From an uncultured Collinsella sp. (GTDB lineage: Bacteria > Actinomycetota > Coriobacteriia > Coriobacteriales > Coriobacteriaceae): 25,500 nt of DNA. The translations under genes were made by a program, and so were the position numbers. Positions 6,326-13,313 of this stretch are shown in pieces (within the stretch, counting starts at the first letter, position 1; every line of letters starts with the position of its first letter). The DNA lies in contig URXE01000034.1 in assembly GCA_900551815.1 (NCBI GenBank), positions 1 through 25,500 on the forward strand, in the 5' to 3' direction. The notes below the pieces were generated by a model. The model saw only the letters and a list, made by a program, of their open reading frames with translations, did not search any database and had not been told where the DNA came from.

Positions 6326-7295
6326 GAGCCTCCCCTCCCTCGCAGAAAAACGGAATGATCAGATCATCAAAGTCCTGAATCTCCTCGTGGCCAAAGCCCT
6401 CAAAGAACTCGTGTCGCTTCTCGCAGGCCAGGTTGTTGTAGACCGCAAACTGCGTCGCCGGCGGACAGACGATATCGGCTGTGCCCGTGCCAAACAGCAC
6501 GGGGCATTTGACCATGGGAGCAAAGTTCTTGGAATCGAAGTACGCCAGCTTGGCATAGGCCTCCTCAATACGAGTCGAGTCCTCGTCAAACCAGCGCGAC
6601 CAATAGCGCAGACCCTCGTAGGCAATATCGTCGGCGTCCAGATCCCAAACCAGGCGGAAATCCGATAAGAAGGGATAGAGGATGGCGGCGCGATTGATAA
6701 GCTCGCTGTTAAGCGCGCAGGTCGCAATACCCAAACCGCCACCCTGCGATGCGCCGTTCACATACACGCGGGTAAGATCGATGCCCTCGAGCTCGCGAAC
6801 GATACGGCACAGAATGCGGATATCCTGATGTAGGCGAACATAGTAGAGGTTGGCCGGGTCGCCGTCGATACCGGCGACGATATGGCCCGCGACCGTCGTA
6901 CCCTCAAATCCACCAATGTCCTCGGAGGGGCCTCCTTGGCCAGGACAATCGAGAGCAATGAGCGCCATGCCCATGCCCGCAAACGACGCCTGCTCAAACC
7001 AGCTGCGGCTCGCACCCGGATATCCATGGAACTGAAGCACCAGCGGCACGGGCTCCTCCGAGACCGGCTTGAGGTACTTGGCATGCAGGCGTGCACCACA
7101 CATGCCGGTATACCAGAGATCGAAAAACCGACAGGTCGCGGAATCCGCAACCGAAGCCGCCTCGATCACGTAGTCGAGCTCGACGGCCTCGGCCTCGGCC
7201 ATGCGGTCCTTCCAAAAGAGATCGAAATCCGATGGACGGGGCATAGCGCCTCGATATTCACCAAATTGCTGTTGTAGCTCCTGAGCACTTGGCAT
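6318..7295 (-). CDS. AXE1-family carbohydrate acetyl esterase, likely sialate O-acetyl esterase
   Basis: Member of the acetyl xylan esterase/cephalosporin C deacetylase family of alpha/beta-hydrolases. It has the oxyanion segment LVLQFHGYPGASRSW, the CPGQGG loop, the nucleophile elbow NGASQGGG (Ser), the catalytic Asp in GTADIVCPP and the His in FGHEEI. There is no signal peptide, so it acts in the cytosol on imported substrate. In a sialic acid operon the likely job is removal of O-acetyl groups from mucin-type sialic acids before the lyase; this is inferred from context. The ATG at 7295 gives 325 residues, but its nearest purine tract (AAAGG) is 15 nt away; a TTG at 7310 touches that same tract. 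The start is therefore uncertain. It overlaps the next gene by 8 nt. Confidence 0.88.
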   Translation of the reverse strand: MPSAQELQQQFGEYRGAMPRPSDFDLFWKDRMAEAEAVELDYVIEAASVADSATCRFFDLWYTGMCGARLHAKYLKPVSEEPVPLVLQFHGYPGASRSWFEQASFAGMGMALIALDCPGQGGPSEDIGGFEGTTVAGHIVAGIDGDPANLYYVRLHQDIRILCRIVRELEGIDLTRVYVNGASQGGGLGIATCALNSELINRAAILYPFLSDFRLVWDLDADDIAYEGLRYWSRWFDEDSTRIEEAYAKLAYFDSKNFAPMVKCPVLFGTGTADIVCPPATQFAVYNNLACEKRHEFFEGFGHEEIQDFDDLIIPFFCEGGEAHV

Positions 7296-7331
7296 GGCTC
7301 GTGAACCCAACCTTTCGAAATCGCAACGGAG

Positions 7332-7359
7332 GTGCGCCCGGCAAGGGAACCGGGCGCAC
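7332..7359 (-). repeat. Strong 10-bp hairpin after the ATPase gene
   Basis: GTGCGCCCGG (7332-7341) is perfectly complementary to CCGGGCGCAC (7350-7359) with an 8-nt loop. It sits in the 80-bp gap between the transporter ATPase and the esterase. No U-run follows on the transcribed strand, so I read it as an mRNA-stabilising or attenuating hairpin separating transporter from enzyme genes. Confidence 0.7.
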
Positions 7360-7375
7360 GGGAGGGAAAGCGAGG

Positions 7376-8203
7376 CTACTCGCCGAGCTTGGGATGCAGC
7401 AGCGACGGCGCAGCGCCGAGCAGCATCTTGGTGTAGGAGTCCTGAGGGTGCTGGAAGACCTGCTTGGCCTCGCCCTGCTCGACGATCTTGCCGCCATTCA
7501 TAACGATGATGTCGTCAGAGATATAGCGGACCGTCTGGATGTCATGGCTGATGAAGACCATGGCCAGGCCGAGCTCCTTCTTAAGGTCGGTCAGCAGGTT
7601 CAGAATCTGCGCGCGGACCGAAACGTCCAGAGCCGAGGTGGGCTCGTCGGCGATGATGGCATCGGGGTTCAGCGACAGGGCACGGGCAATTGCGACGCGC
7701 TGGCGCTGGCCGCCCGAAAGCTGGCCGGGAAGAACCTCGGCGGCGGAGCTGGGCAGACCGGTGAGCTCCAAGAGCTCCTTGACGCGCTTCTCCTGCTCGG
7801 CCTCGGTACCCAGGTTGTGGACGCGCATGGGGTCGAGCAGTTGCTCGCGAACGACCATGCGGGGGTTGAGCGCCGTGGCCGGGTTCTGGAACACGACCGA
7901 GATGACGCGGCCCATGTGGCGACGGTCCTCGGCGGTACGCTTGGTAACGTCCTTGCCCTTAAAGTAGACCTTGCCACTCGTGGGGGCCTGCAGGCCGCAC
8001 ATGACGTTGGCGGTGGTGGACTTTCCGCAACCGGACTCGCCGACGATGCCGATGGTCTGTCCGGGCATGAGCTTAATCGTTACACCCTGGACGGCGTGAA
8101 CCAGGTTGGGGTGCAGAATCGAGCCGGTACGGGTCCTAAAGGTGACGTGGACGTCATCAAGGAAGATGATCGGCTCGACGCCGTTGACTGCGGTCTCGCT
8201 CAT
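7376..8203 (-). CDS. Peptide/nickel-type ABC transporter ATPase (DppF/OppF type), sialic acid importer subunit
   Basis: One of two nucleotide-binding domains energising the importer. The 275-residue product has Walker A GESGCGKST (about residues 55-63), Q-loop FQNPATALNPR, signature LSGGQRQRVAIA, Walker B AIIADEPTSALD and the switch His in VFISHD, so all catalytic motifs are present. The C-terminal QGEAKQVFQHPQDSYTKMLLGA tail is typical of the Opp/Dpp family. GGAGG lies 8 nt before the ATG. The start codon directly abuts the stop of the fused permease-ATPase, so the two are co-translated. Substrate assignment to sialic acid, rather than peptides, comes from the downstream nan genes. Confidence 0.92.
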   Translation of the reverse strand: MSETAVNGVEPIIFLDDVHVTFRTRTGSILHPNLVHAVQGVTIKLMPGQTIGIVGESGCGKSTTANVMCGLQAPTSGKVYFKGKDVTKRTAEDRRHMGRVISVVFQNPATALNPRMVVREQLLDPMRVHNLGTEAEQEKRVKELLELTGLPSSAAEVLPGQLSGGQRQRVAIARALSLNPDAIIADEPTSALDVSVRAQILNLLTDLKKELGLAMVFISHDIQTVRYISDDIIVMNGGKIVEQGEAKQVFQHPQDSYTKMLLGAAPSLLHPKLGE

Positions 8204-10219
8204 CTACATCACCTCCGCGTGAGGGGTCAAACCATTTGCCTTGAGCACCTCATCGGGGAGCTCGGAATAGAAGTGCTCGGTGCCGGGCACGCGCTTGAAG
8301 ACCGGACGGGTGTCCAGGCCAATGCGCGGATGGCTCGAGCGGGGCGCGAAGCGATCGCCCTTGGGGAAATCGCGCGGGCTCGGAACGGCGCCGGGCACCT
8401 GGTGCAGGCGGCCCGAACCGCTCTCGATGGACAAGACGGAACCCAGAAGGCCGCGAGTGTACTCGTGGATCGGGTTGGTGAGCAGCTCCTTGGTGGGCGC
8501 CTGCTCGATAACCTGGCCGGCGTACATAACCGTGATGTTATGAGCGACCTCGGCGACCAGTGCCAGGTCGTGCGAAACGAAGATCATGGCAAAGCCGAGC
8601 TTGGCCTGAAGGTCGTTAAGCAGCTTGATGACCTGCTTCTGGACGGTAACGTCCAGAGCGGTCGTGGGCTCGTCGCAGATGACCAGCTTGGGGTCGCGGG
8701 TAAGGGCCATAGCGATCAGAACGCGCTGACGCTGACCACCGGAAAGCTCATGCGGATAGCTCTCGAGCGTACGCTTGGGGTCGAGGCCCACGAGCTCCAG
8801 GAGCTCCTCGGCGCTACGGGTGCCGCCGCGCTTGGTGAGCTGCTTCATCTGGGCGGAAATGAGCATGGAGGGGTTGAGCGAGGACAGGGCGTCCTGATAG
8901 ACCATGGCGATATCGGTACCGCGCAGGCCGAACCACTCCTTCTTGCTCATCTTGAGCAGGTCGCGGCCCTCCCAGAGAACCTCGCCGGAAAGATGCTCGT
9001 CATCGTCGGTCAGGCCCATGATGGCCAGCGTGGTGATGGACTTACCGCAACCGGACTCGCCTACCAGGCCCATGGTCTGGCCGGGACGGACGTCAAAGTT
9101 GACGTGGTCGACGACGTTGATGTCACCGTGGTGCTCAAACTGGATGCAGAAATCACGGACCGAAAGGATCGGTTCAACGGACTCATCGGGCACATGGCGG
9201 TCGTTACGCTTGAGTTCGACATCGCGCAGAGCGCCAAGACGGGCGGACAGGGACTGAGCCTGCTCCTTGTAGGCGCGAACGGGGTCGGAGACCAGCAGGT
9301 CGGCCTCGCGGCGCTTGGAGGAGTCGGTCGGATCCAGGGCGGCGGAGGGAGCAGCGGCCATGGCGTCGGTAATGCCCTCGGAGAGGATGTTGAGTGCCAG
9401 GCAGGTGATCATGATGGCCAGGCCCGGGAACAGCGCCTGCCACCAACGGCCAGCGAGCACGCCACCGCGAGCGTCAGCGAGGATGTTGCCCCAGGTAGCG
9501 GTGGGCTCCTGGATACCAGCGCCGATGAAGGTCAGCGAGGCCTCGAAGATGATGGCGTCGGCGACCAGGGTAACGGTAAAGACCATGATCGGGGCGATGC
9601 AGTTACGCAGAACATGCTTGATCAAAATCCACGGAGCCTTGGCGCCGGAAACGATGACCGCGCGGACATAGTCCTCGCCGTACTCGGACACGATGTTGGC
9701 GCGCACGATACGGGCAATCTGCGGAGTGTACATAAAGCCGATGGCGAAGATGATCGACGGCACGGAATTGCCCAGGATGGAGACGAAGACGGCCGCGAGG
9801 GCGATGCCCGGGATGGACATGATGATGTCCAGGATGCGCATGATCGCCTCGGAAACGGACTTGCGCGAAACCGCCGCGAGGGCGCCCACGACCGAACCGC
9901 AAACCAGAGCCATGGCGGTAGCACCGAAGCCGATGATCAGCGAGTAACGGCCACCGTAAAGCATACGCGACAGGATGTCGCGGCCCTTATCGTCGGTACC
10001 GAAGATAAATCCATTGCCGGGAGCCTGGCGAGCCGTAAAGATCTCGACCGGGCTATAGGGGGCAAGAAGGGGCGCCAGAATCGCGGTCAAGGCGACCAGC
10101 ACCAACACGACGGCGGCAATCTTAGAAGACAGCGTCATCTTCTTCCAGCCACCGAGCTTGAGCCCCTTGGAGGCAGCTTTCTCGAGCTGCTCGGTTTGCT
10201 TCTCTCGAATCTTTACCAT
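8204..10219 (-). CDS. Fused DppC-type permease and DppD-type ATPase, sialic acid importer subunit
   Basis: A 671-residue fusion. Residues about 1-290 form a DppC-like permease: an N-terminal membrane helix (KIAAVVLVLVALTAILAPLL), GTDDKGRDILSRMLYGGRYS, several further helices and the EAA-type loop YVRAVIVSGAKAPWILIKHV. A charged linker of about 60 residues leads to a complete ATPase with Walker A GESGCGKS, signature LSGGQRQRVLIA, Walker B LVICDEPTTALD and FVSHD. The C-terminal tail (FAPRSSHPRIGLDTRPVFKRVPGTEHF) is Dpp-like. The fusion is uninterrupted. From memory, SatABCD of Haemophilus ducreyi and the nan transporter of Bifidobacterium breve have a comparable four-gene layout, which supports a sialic acid role. 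It is 3 nt downstream of the other permease gene. Confidence 0.93.
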   Translation of the reverse strand: MVKIREKQTEQLEKAASKGLKLGGWKKMTLSSKIAAVVLVLVALTAILAPLLAPYSPVEIFTARQAPGNGFIFGTDDKGRDILSRMLYGGRYSLIIGFGATAMALVCGSVVGALAAVSRKSVSEAIMRILDIIMSIPGIALAAVFVSILGNSVPSIIFAIGFMYTPQIARIVRANIVSEYGEDYVRAVIVSGAKAPWILIKHVLRNCIAPIMVFTVTLVADAIIFEASLTFIGAGIQEPTATWGNILADARGGVLAGRWWQALFPGLAIMITCLALNILSEGITDAMAAAPSAALDPTDSSKRREADLLVSDPVRAYKEQAQSLSARLGALRDVELKRNDRHVPDESVEPILSVRDFCIQFEHHGDINVVDHVNFDVRPGQTMGLVGESGCGKSITTLAIMGLTDDDEHLSGEVLWEGRDLLKMSKKEWFGLRGTDIAMVYQDALSSLNPSMLISAQMKQLTKRGGTRSAEELLELVGLDPKRTLESYPHELSGGQRQRVLIAMALTRDPKLVICDEPTTALDVTVQKQVIKLLNDLQAKLGFAMIFVSHDLALVAEVAHNITVMYAGQVIEQAPTKELLTNPIHEYTRGLLGSVLSIESGSGRLHQVPGAVPSPRDFPKGDRFAPRSSHPRIGLDTRPVFKRVPGTEHFYSELPDEVLKANGLTPHAEVM

Positions 10220-10222
10220 AAT

Positions 10223-11179
10223 CTACACCGTCCTGATGCGCGGGTTGATGAGCAGGTAGAGCATGTCAACCACGATGTTGATGATGATGAAGGCAAGAGC
10301 AACGACGATGACGACGCCCTGAACCAGGTTCGCCTCGTTGCCCTGAACGCCCTGCAGAATCGCAGTACCCATGCCGGGGAGGTTGAAGATGACCTCGATG
10401 ACGACGGCGCCGCCCATAAGGTAACCGATCTTAAGACCGAGGGTGGTGACCGGGGTGATCAGCGCGTTGCGCAAAACGTTGATGCCGACGACGACCTTCT
10501 CGGGAACGCCGGCGCCACGGGCCATGCGGACGTAGTCCTTGTCGAGTTCCTCGACCATGGCGGTACGCACGATACGAGTCATCTGACCCGTCAGCGGAAA
10601 TGCCAGGGCGATAGCGGGCATGATCATACGTCCCAGATAGCCAGCCGGGTTGGTGGTGAAGTGAGGCAGAGCACCGGACGCCGGGAGCACCTTAAGGTAG
10701 GAAGAGAACAGCAGAATCAACAGAACGGCAAGCCAGAACGACGGGGTTGCCAGGCCGGCGATGGAAAAGACGCGGATCACTTGGTCCGGCCATTTATCGC
10801 GATACAGTGCCGCGATGACGCCGAGCAAAAACGAGACGACCGCGCCGATGGCAAGACCGATAAAGGTCAGCTGCATCGTGACGGGCAGGGCCGTGGAGAT
10901 GCGCTTGGCAACGGAGTTGCGAGCAGCACCATAGGTGCCCATGTCACCATGGATCAAATCGCCCATGTAGCGCACGTAGCGCACGGGCCAGGGGTCGTCC
11001 AGACCATACTTCTCATGGTACTCGGCAACCGCCTCGGGCGAGGCACCGTCACCCAACGCCGTATAGGCGGGGTCGGTCTTGGAGAACGACATAAGGAAGA
11101 ACACCAGGACGGTGACGCCCAATGCCATGATCGGCAGCGCCACGAGACGCCTTCCAATCAAACGTAGAAAGTTGTTCAC
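10223..11179 (-). CDS. DppB-type ABC permease, sialic acid importer subunit
   Basis: Inner-membrane permease of the peptide/nickel (Dpp/Opp) ABC family, 318 residues. It shows the N-terminal RLIGRRLVALPIMALGVTVLVFFL helix, the DPAYTALGD loop, a DPWPVRYVRYMGDLIHGDMG segment typical of DppB, several membrane helices and the EAA loop DYVRMARGAGVPEKVVVGINVLRNA that contacts the ATPase. I start at the GTG at 11179, where GGGGAG lies 5 nt upstream; a TTG at 11212 would add 11 residues with no ribosome binding site. It probably pairs with the fused permease to form the membrane channel. Peptide transport is the alternative role. Confidence 0.92.
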   Translation of the reverse strand: MNNFLRLIGRRLVALPIMALGVTVLVFFLMSFSKTDPAYTALGDGASPEAVAEYHEKYGLDDPWPVRYVRYMGDLIHGDMGTYGAARNSVAKRISTALPVTMQLTFIGLAIGAVVSFLLGVIAALYRDKWPDQVIRVFSIAGLATPSFWLAVLLILLFSSYLKVLPASGALPHFTTNPAGYLGRMIMPAIALAFPLTGQMTRIVRTAMVEELDKDYVRMARGAGVPEKVVVGINVLRNALITPVTTLGLKIGYLMGGAVVIEVIFNLPGMGTAILQGVQGNEANLVQGVVIVVALAFIIINIVVDMLYLLINPRIRTV

Positions 11180-11219
11180 GTTCTCTCCCCTTTCTTTTGT
11201 CGGTAGGACCAACTGGTAT

Positions 11220-11237
11220 ATGAGTATGGATACTCAT
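11220..11237. promoter_or_regulatory. Perfect 18-bp palindrome between solute-binding protein and permease genes
   Basis: ATGAGTAT and ATACTCAT form perfect 8-bp arms around GG. It lies about 40 bp upstream of the permease start. It could be an operator or a short mRNA hairpin; no promoter boxes are evident beside it. Confidence 0.45.
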
Positions 11238-11240
11238 TAC

Positions 11241-11274
11241 AAGACCCGAGCGACATCGAGGCCGCCCGGGTCTT
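11241..11274 (-). terminator. Hairpin after the solute-binding protein gene, possible leaky terminator
   Basis: AAGACCCG and CGGGTCTT form an 8-bp perfect stem that can extend inward by three more pairs. A U-rich run follows better on the plus strand (TCTTTGTTTC) than on the minus strand, but no plus-strand gene precedes it. A smaller GACTC/GAGTC hairpin lies at 11321-11334, immediately after the stop codon. Such structures often keep transcript for the binding protein in excess over permease transcript. Confidence 0.5.
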
Positions 11275-11334
11275 TGTTTCAACTATGAGGACGTTGCCTT
11301 ACGACCGACACCCCACATATGACTCAAGCGAGTC

Positions 11335-12948
11335 TTAGGCCTTGACGGTCGCGACGCCCCTGAAGGACATGCTCGTCGTGCCGATGCCCTTGAAGCCATC
11401 GAGGGCCTCGCCGTTGGGCGCGGTGGACGGATCGTCCCAGGAAGCGGAAACAGTCTTGACGTGGACAACGGGGTACAGAACAGCGTTGTCGGCGATGATG
11501 TCGAAGCACTCGTTCCACTTCTTCTGCTGCTCGTCGCCCTCGGCGGCAAGAGCCTCGTCCATGAGACCGTGGAGCTTCGCCCACTCAGCGGAATCCTTCC
11601 ACGGGCAACGGGTCTGCATCCAGACGTTGTCGCCATACCACCAGTTGAGCAGCAGGTCGGGGTCGGCGCCGAAGCAGGACGGATCGCCAGGGGCAAGGAG
11701 GATATCGTAGGCCTCGCCGCCGTCGATGGCAGCGTAGGTGGCCGGCGAGGTATCGGTCTGGATGGTCACATCGAAGCCGAGAGCGTCGAGGTCGTTCTTG
11801 ACCTGAGCGGCCATGCCCTTGATCTGCTCGTTGTCGGTGGTGCGCAGGGTGATGGCGCCCGGGGTGATGCCAGACTCTTCGATGAGCTTCTTGGCCTTCT
11901 TGGCGTCAGTCTTGTACACCGTGGAAGCCTCATGATAGTTGGTGAAGCTCTTGGGCAGGTAGCAGCTGGCAGCGGTAGCAAGGCCGGCGAAGGTGTTGGT
12001 AATCATCTTCTCAGTGTCGAGCGCGTACATGACGGCCTGACGGACCTTGACGTTGTTCCAAGGCTCCTTGGCGACGTTGAACATGATGAAGCGGGTGCCG
12101 AAACCCTGGACGTTATCGATCTTGCAGCCGGCGCTCTCGAGCTGGTCGACGGCGTCAGCGGTGACGAGCTCCATAACGAGCGTGGAGCCCTCCTGCTGAG
12201 CGGTAACGCGAGCGGTGGGGTCGGTCAGGATGCTGTACTGGATCTTCTTATCCTCGGCAGCATACTCACCGTTGTACTCGGGGTTGGGAACCAGGGTGAT
12301 CTCGGTATCGGAGATAGAGTCGTACATCCAGGGGCCGGAGCCGATCGGCTGCTTAGCGCGATCCTCCTCGGCCTGGGTAGCCGGGGTAACGCGGATGATG
12401 GCCAGACGATCCTTGAGCAGGGAGAAGTTGGGGACCTTGGTCTTGACCGTTACAGTGCTGGCGTCCTTGGCCTCGATGGACTCGAAGGGCTGGAAGAACG
12501 GAGCATAGGTAGCAGAAGCAGCGCAAGCGGTGTAGGAGGCAACGACGTCGTCAGCAGTGACCTCGGTGCCATCGGAGAACTTGGCGCCCTTGCGGATGGT
12601 GACCTCGAAGGTAGTGTCGTCCACAGACTTGGGATCGTCGGTGGCGAGCTCGTTGAAGGTGCTGTAGTCGTGGTAATCGATGCCATAGAGGCCCTCGATG
12701 ACGTGCCAGTTAGCGCCCAGGCCCACAGCGGAGCCGGTGCTGGCGGGGTCGAAGCTGGACGGAGCGTAAGCGGAACCAGCGGTGATCACACCGCCGCCAC
12801 GGTTGGCGGAATCGGTGGAACCGGAAGCGGAGCCTTCGTCGCTAGAGCTGCCACCGCAGCCGGTGAGACCAAGCCCTGCGACAGCAGCGACGCTGCCGGT
12901 GAGGCCGAGGAACGAACGCCTGGACATACCCTTGTTGATGATGGCCAT
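11335..12948 (-). CDS. Extracytoplasmic solute-binding lipoprotein of the Dpp/Opp family (family 5), likely sialic acid binding
   Basis: First gene of the operon and the substrate-recognition subunit of the importer. The 537-residue product begins with a twin-arginine signal SRRSFLG (residues 9-15), a hydrophobic stretch and the lipobox LTGC with the modified Cys31, so it should be exported folded and anchored by lipid on the outer face of the membrane. The mature part has family 5 features: a Ser/Gly linker, GVITAGSAYAPSSFDPAS, WHVIEGLYGID, KFSDGTEVTADDVVAS, GSGPWMYDS and VRQAVMYALDTEKM. The ATG at 12948 has AGGAG 5-6 nt upstream; the longer reading from 12963 does not. Sialic acid as ligand is inferred from the operon; oligopeptides are the alternative. 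Confidence 0.9.
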   Translation of the reverse strand: MAIINKGMSRRSFLGLTGSVAAVAGLGLTGCGGSSSDEGSASGSTDSANRGGGVITAGSAYAPSSFDPASTGSAVGLGANWHVIEGLYGIDYHDYSTFNELATDDPKSVDDTTFEVTIRKGAKFSDGTEVTADDVVASYTACAASATYAPFFQPFESIEAKDASTVTVKTKVPNFSLLKDRLAIIRVTPATQAEEDRAKQPIGSGPWMYDSISDTEITLVPNPEYNGEYAAEDKKIQYSILTDPTARVTAQQEGSTLVMELVTADAVDQLESAGCKIDNVQGFGTRFIMFNVAKEPWNNVKVRQAVMYALDTEKMITNTFAGLATAASCYLPKSFTNYHEASTVYKTDAKKAKKLIEESGITPGAITLRTTDNEQIKGMAAQVKNDLDALGFDVTIQTDTSPATYAAIDGGEAYDILLAPGDPSCFGADPDLLLNWWYGDNVWMQTRCPWKDSAEWAKLHGLMDEALAAEGDEQQKKWNECFDIIADNAVLYPVVHVKTVSASWDDPSTAPNGEALDGFKGIGTTSMSFRGVATVKA

Positions 12949-13084
12949 GTCTTCTCCTATCAATAGAGAATCTTACCCGAGAGCACCTAGACTTGCCCCC
13001 GCGCAACTTGCGGACGATATATACCTTACCTACCGACGGACCCAACTGAGGTGCCGCGCTCGGCGACCGATACATACATACGCT

Positions 13085-13107
13085 TGAACGGTATTTACTA
13101 CCGTTCA
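13085..13107. promoter_or_regulatory. Operator-like palindrome of the sialic acid operon
   Basis: TGAACGGTA and TACCGTTCA are perfect 9-bp arms around a 5-bp centre. It covers the candidate -10 region, which is where a repressor would sit. Candidate regulators are GntR-, RpiR- or LacI-type proteins encoded elsewhere; none is in the window. Confidence 0.6.
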
Positions 13108-13123
13108 CCGAATTCATTGACAA
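13095..13123 (-). promoter_or_regulatory. Candidate promoter of the sialic acid operon
   Basis: On the minus strand TTGTCA (13118-13123) is followed after 17 bp by TAGTAA (13095-13100), a poor -10 match. The -10 lies inside the palindrome 13085-13107. The start site would be near 13088, leaving a leader of about 140 nt before the solute-binding protein gene. Confidence 0.4.
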
Positions 13124-13211
13124 ACGATTCGCCAGACAGTAGGTATCGACGAGGTGAGATATCAGTCTTCGTCAACCCGCAGGATAGCAGGGTTGTTCAC
13201 CATGGCTAGTC

Positions 13212-13221
13212 AAACGTTTTA
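13212..13221. promoter_or_regulatory. LacI-like half-conserved box upstream of the sialic acid promoter
   Basis: AAACGTTTTA shares its 10 bp with the perfect palindrome upstream of gap (508-521). It lies about 90 bp upstream of the candidate -35 box. It may mark shared catabolite control, but a 10-bp AT-rich match can arise by chance. Confidence 0.3.
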
Positions 13222-13313
13222 GCGTTAATAAAACCCGAAATCGACAGGTAATCGCCGCGAAATAAATGATTGCAAATCGGCCAATCATATATATCAGTTA
13301 TTTAGAAGCACGT

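Larger units (their letters stand above)
12949..13313. other. 365-bp regulatory gap between uvrC and the sialic acid operon
   Basis: No gene is visible here. Read on the minus strand from uvrC it holds, in order: an AT-rich 7-bp hairpin (ATGATTG/CAATCAT, 13266-13288) followed by TTATTT, a weak terminator candidate for uvrC; a LacI-like AAACGTTTTA core (13212-13221); a small AACCC/GGGTT hairpin (13173-13194); a TTGTCA box and an overlapping palindrome (13085-13107); and then a leader of about 140 nt to the first nan gene. Confidence 0.7.

Noticed and set aside
7296..7310. TTG start at 7310 for the esterase
   Set aside because: The only purine tract touches the TTG with no spacing. The ATG at 7295 is preferred, though its own ribosome binding site is distant, so doubt remains.
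7289..11167. A 1292-codon open frame on the plus strand across the transporter genes
   Set aside because: It lies wholly antisense to four well-recognised genes, is full of Asp, Gly, His and Gln as expected from the complement of high-G+C coding DNA, has no family motif and no ribosome binding site that makes sense.
11461..12966. A 501-codon plus-strand open frame opposite the solute-binding protein gene
   Set aside because: Same antisense shadow effect; the minus-strand product has a Tat lipoprotein signal and clear family 5 motifs.
13207..13313. AT-rich stretch after uvrC as an attachment site or IS scar
   Set aside because: No tRNA end, no flanking direct repeat and no transposase remnant; a weak terminator and regulatory boxes explain it as well.
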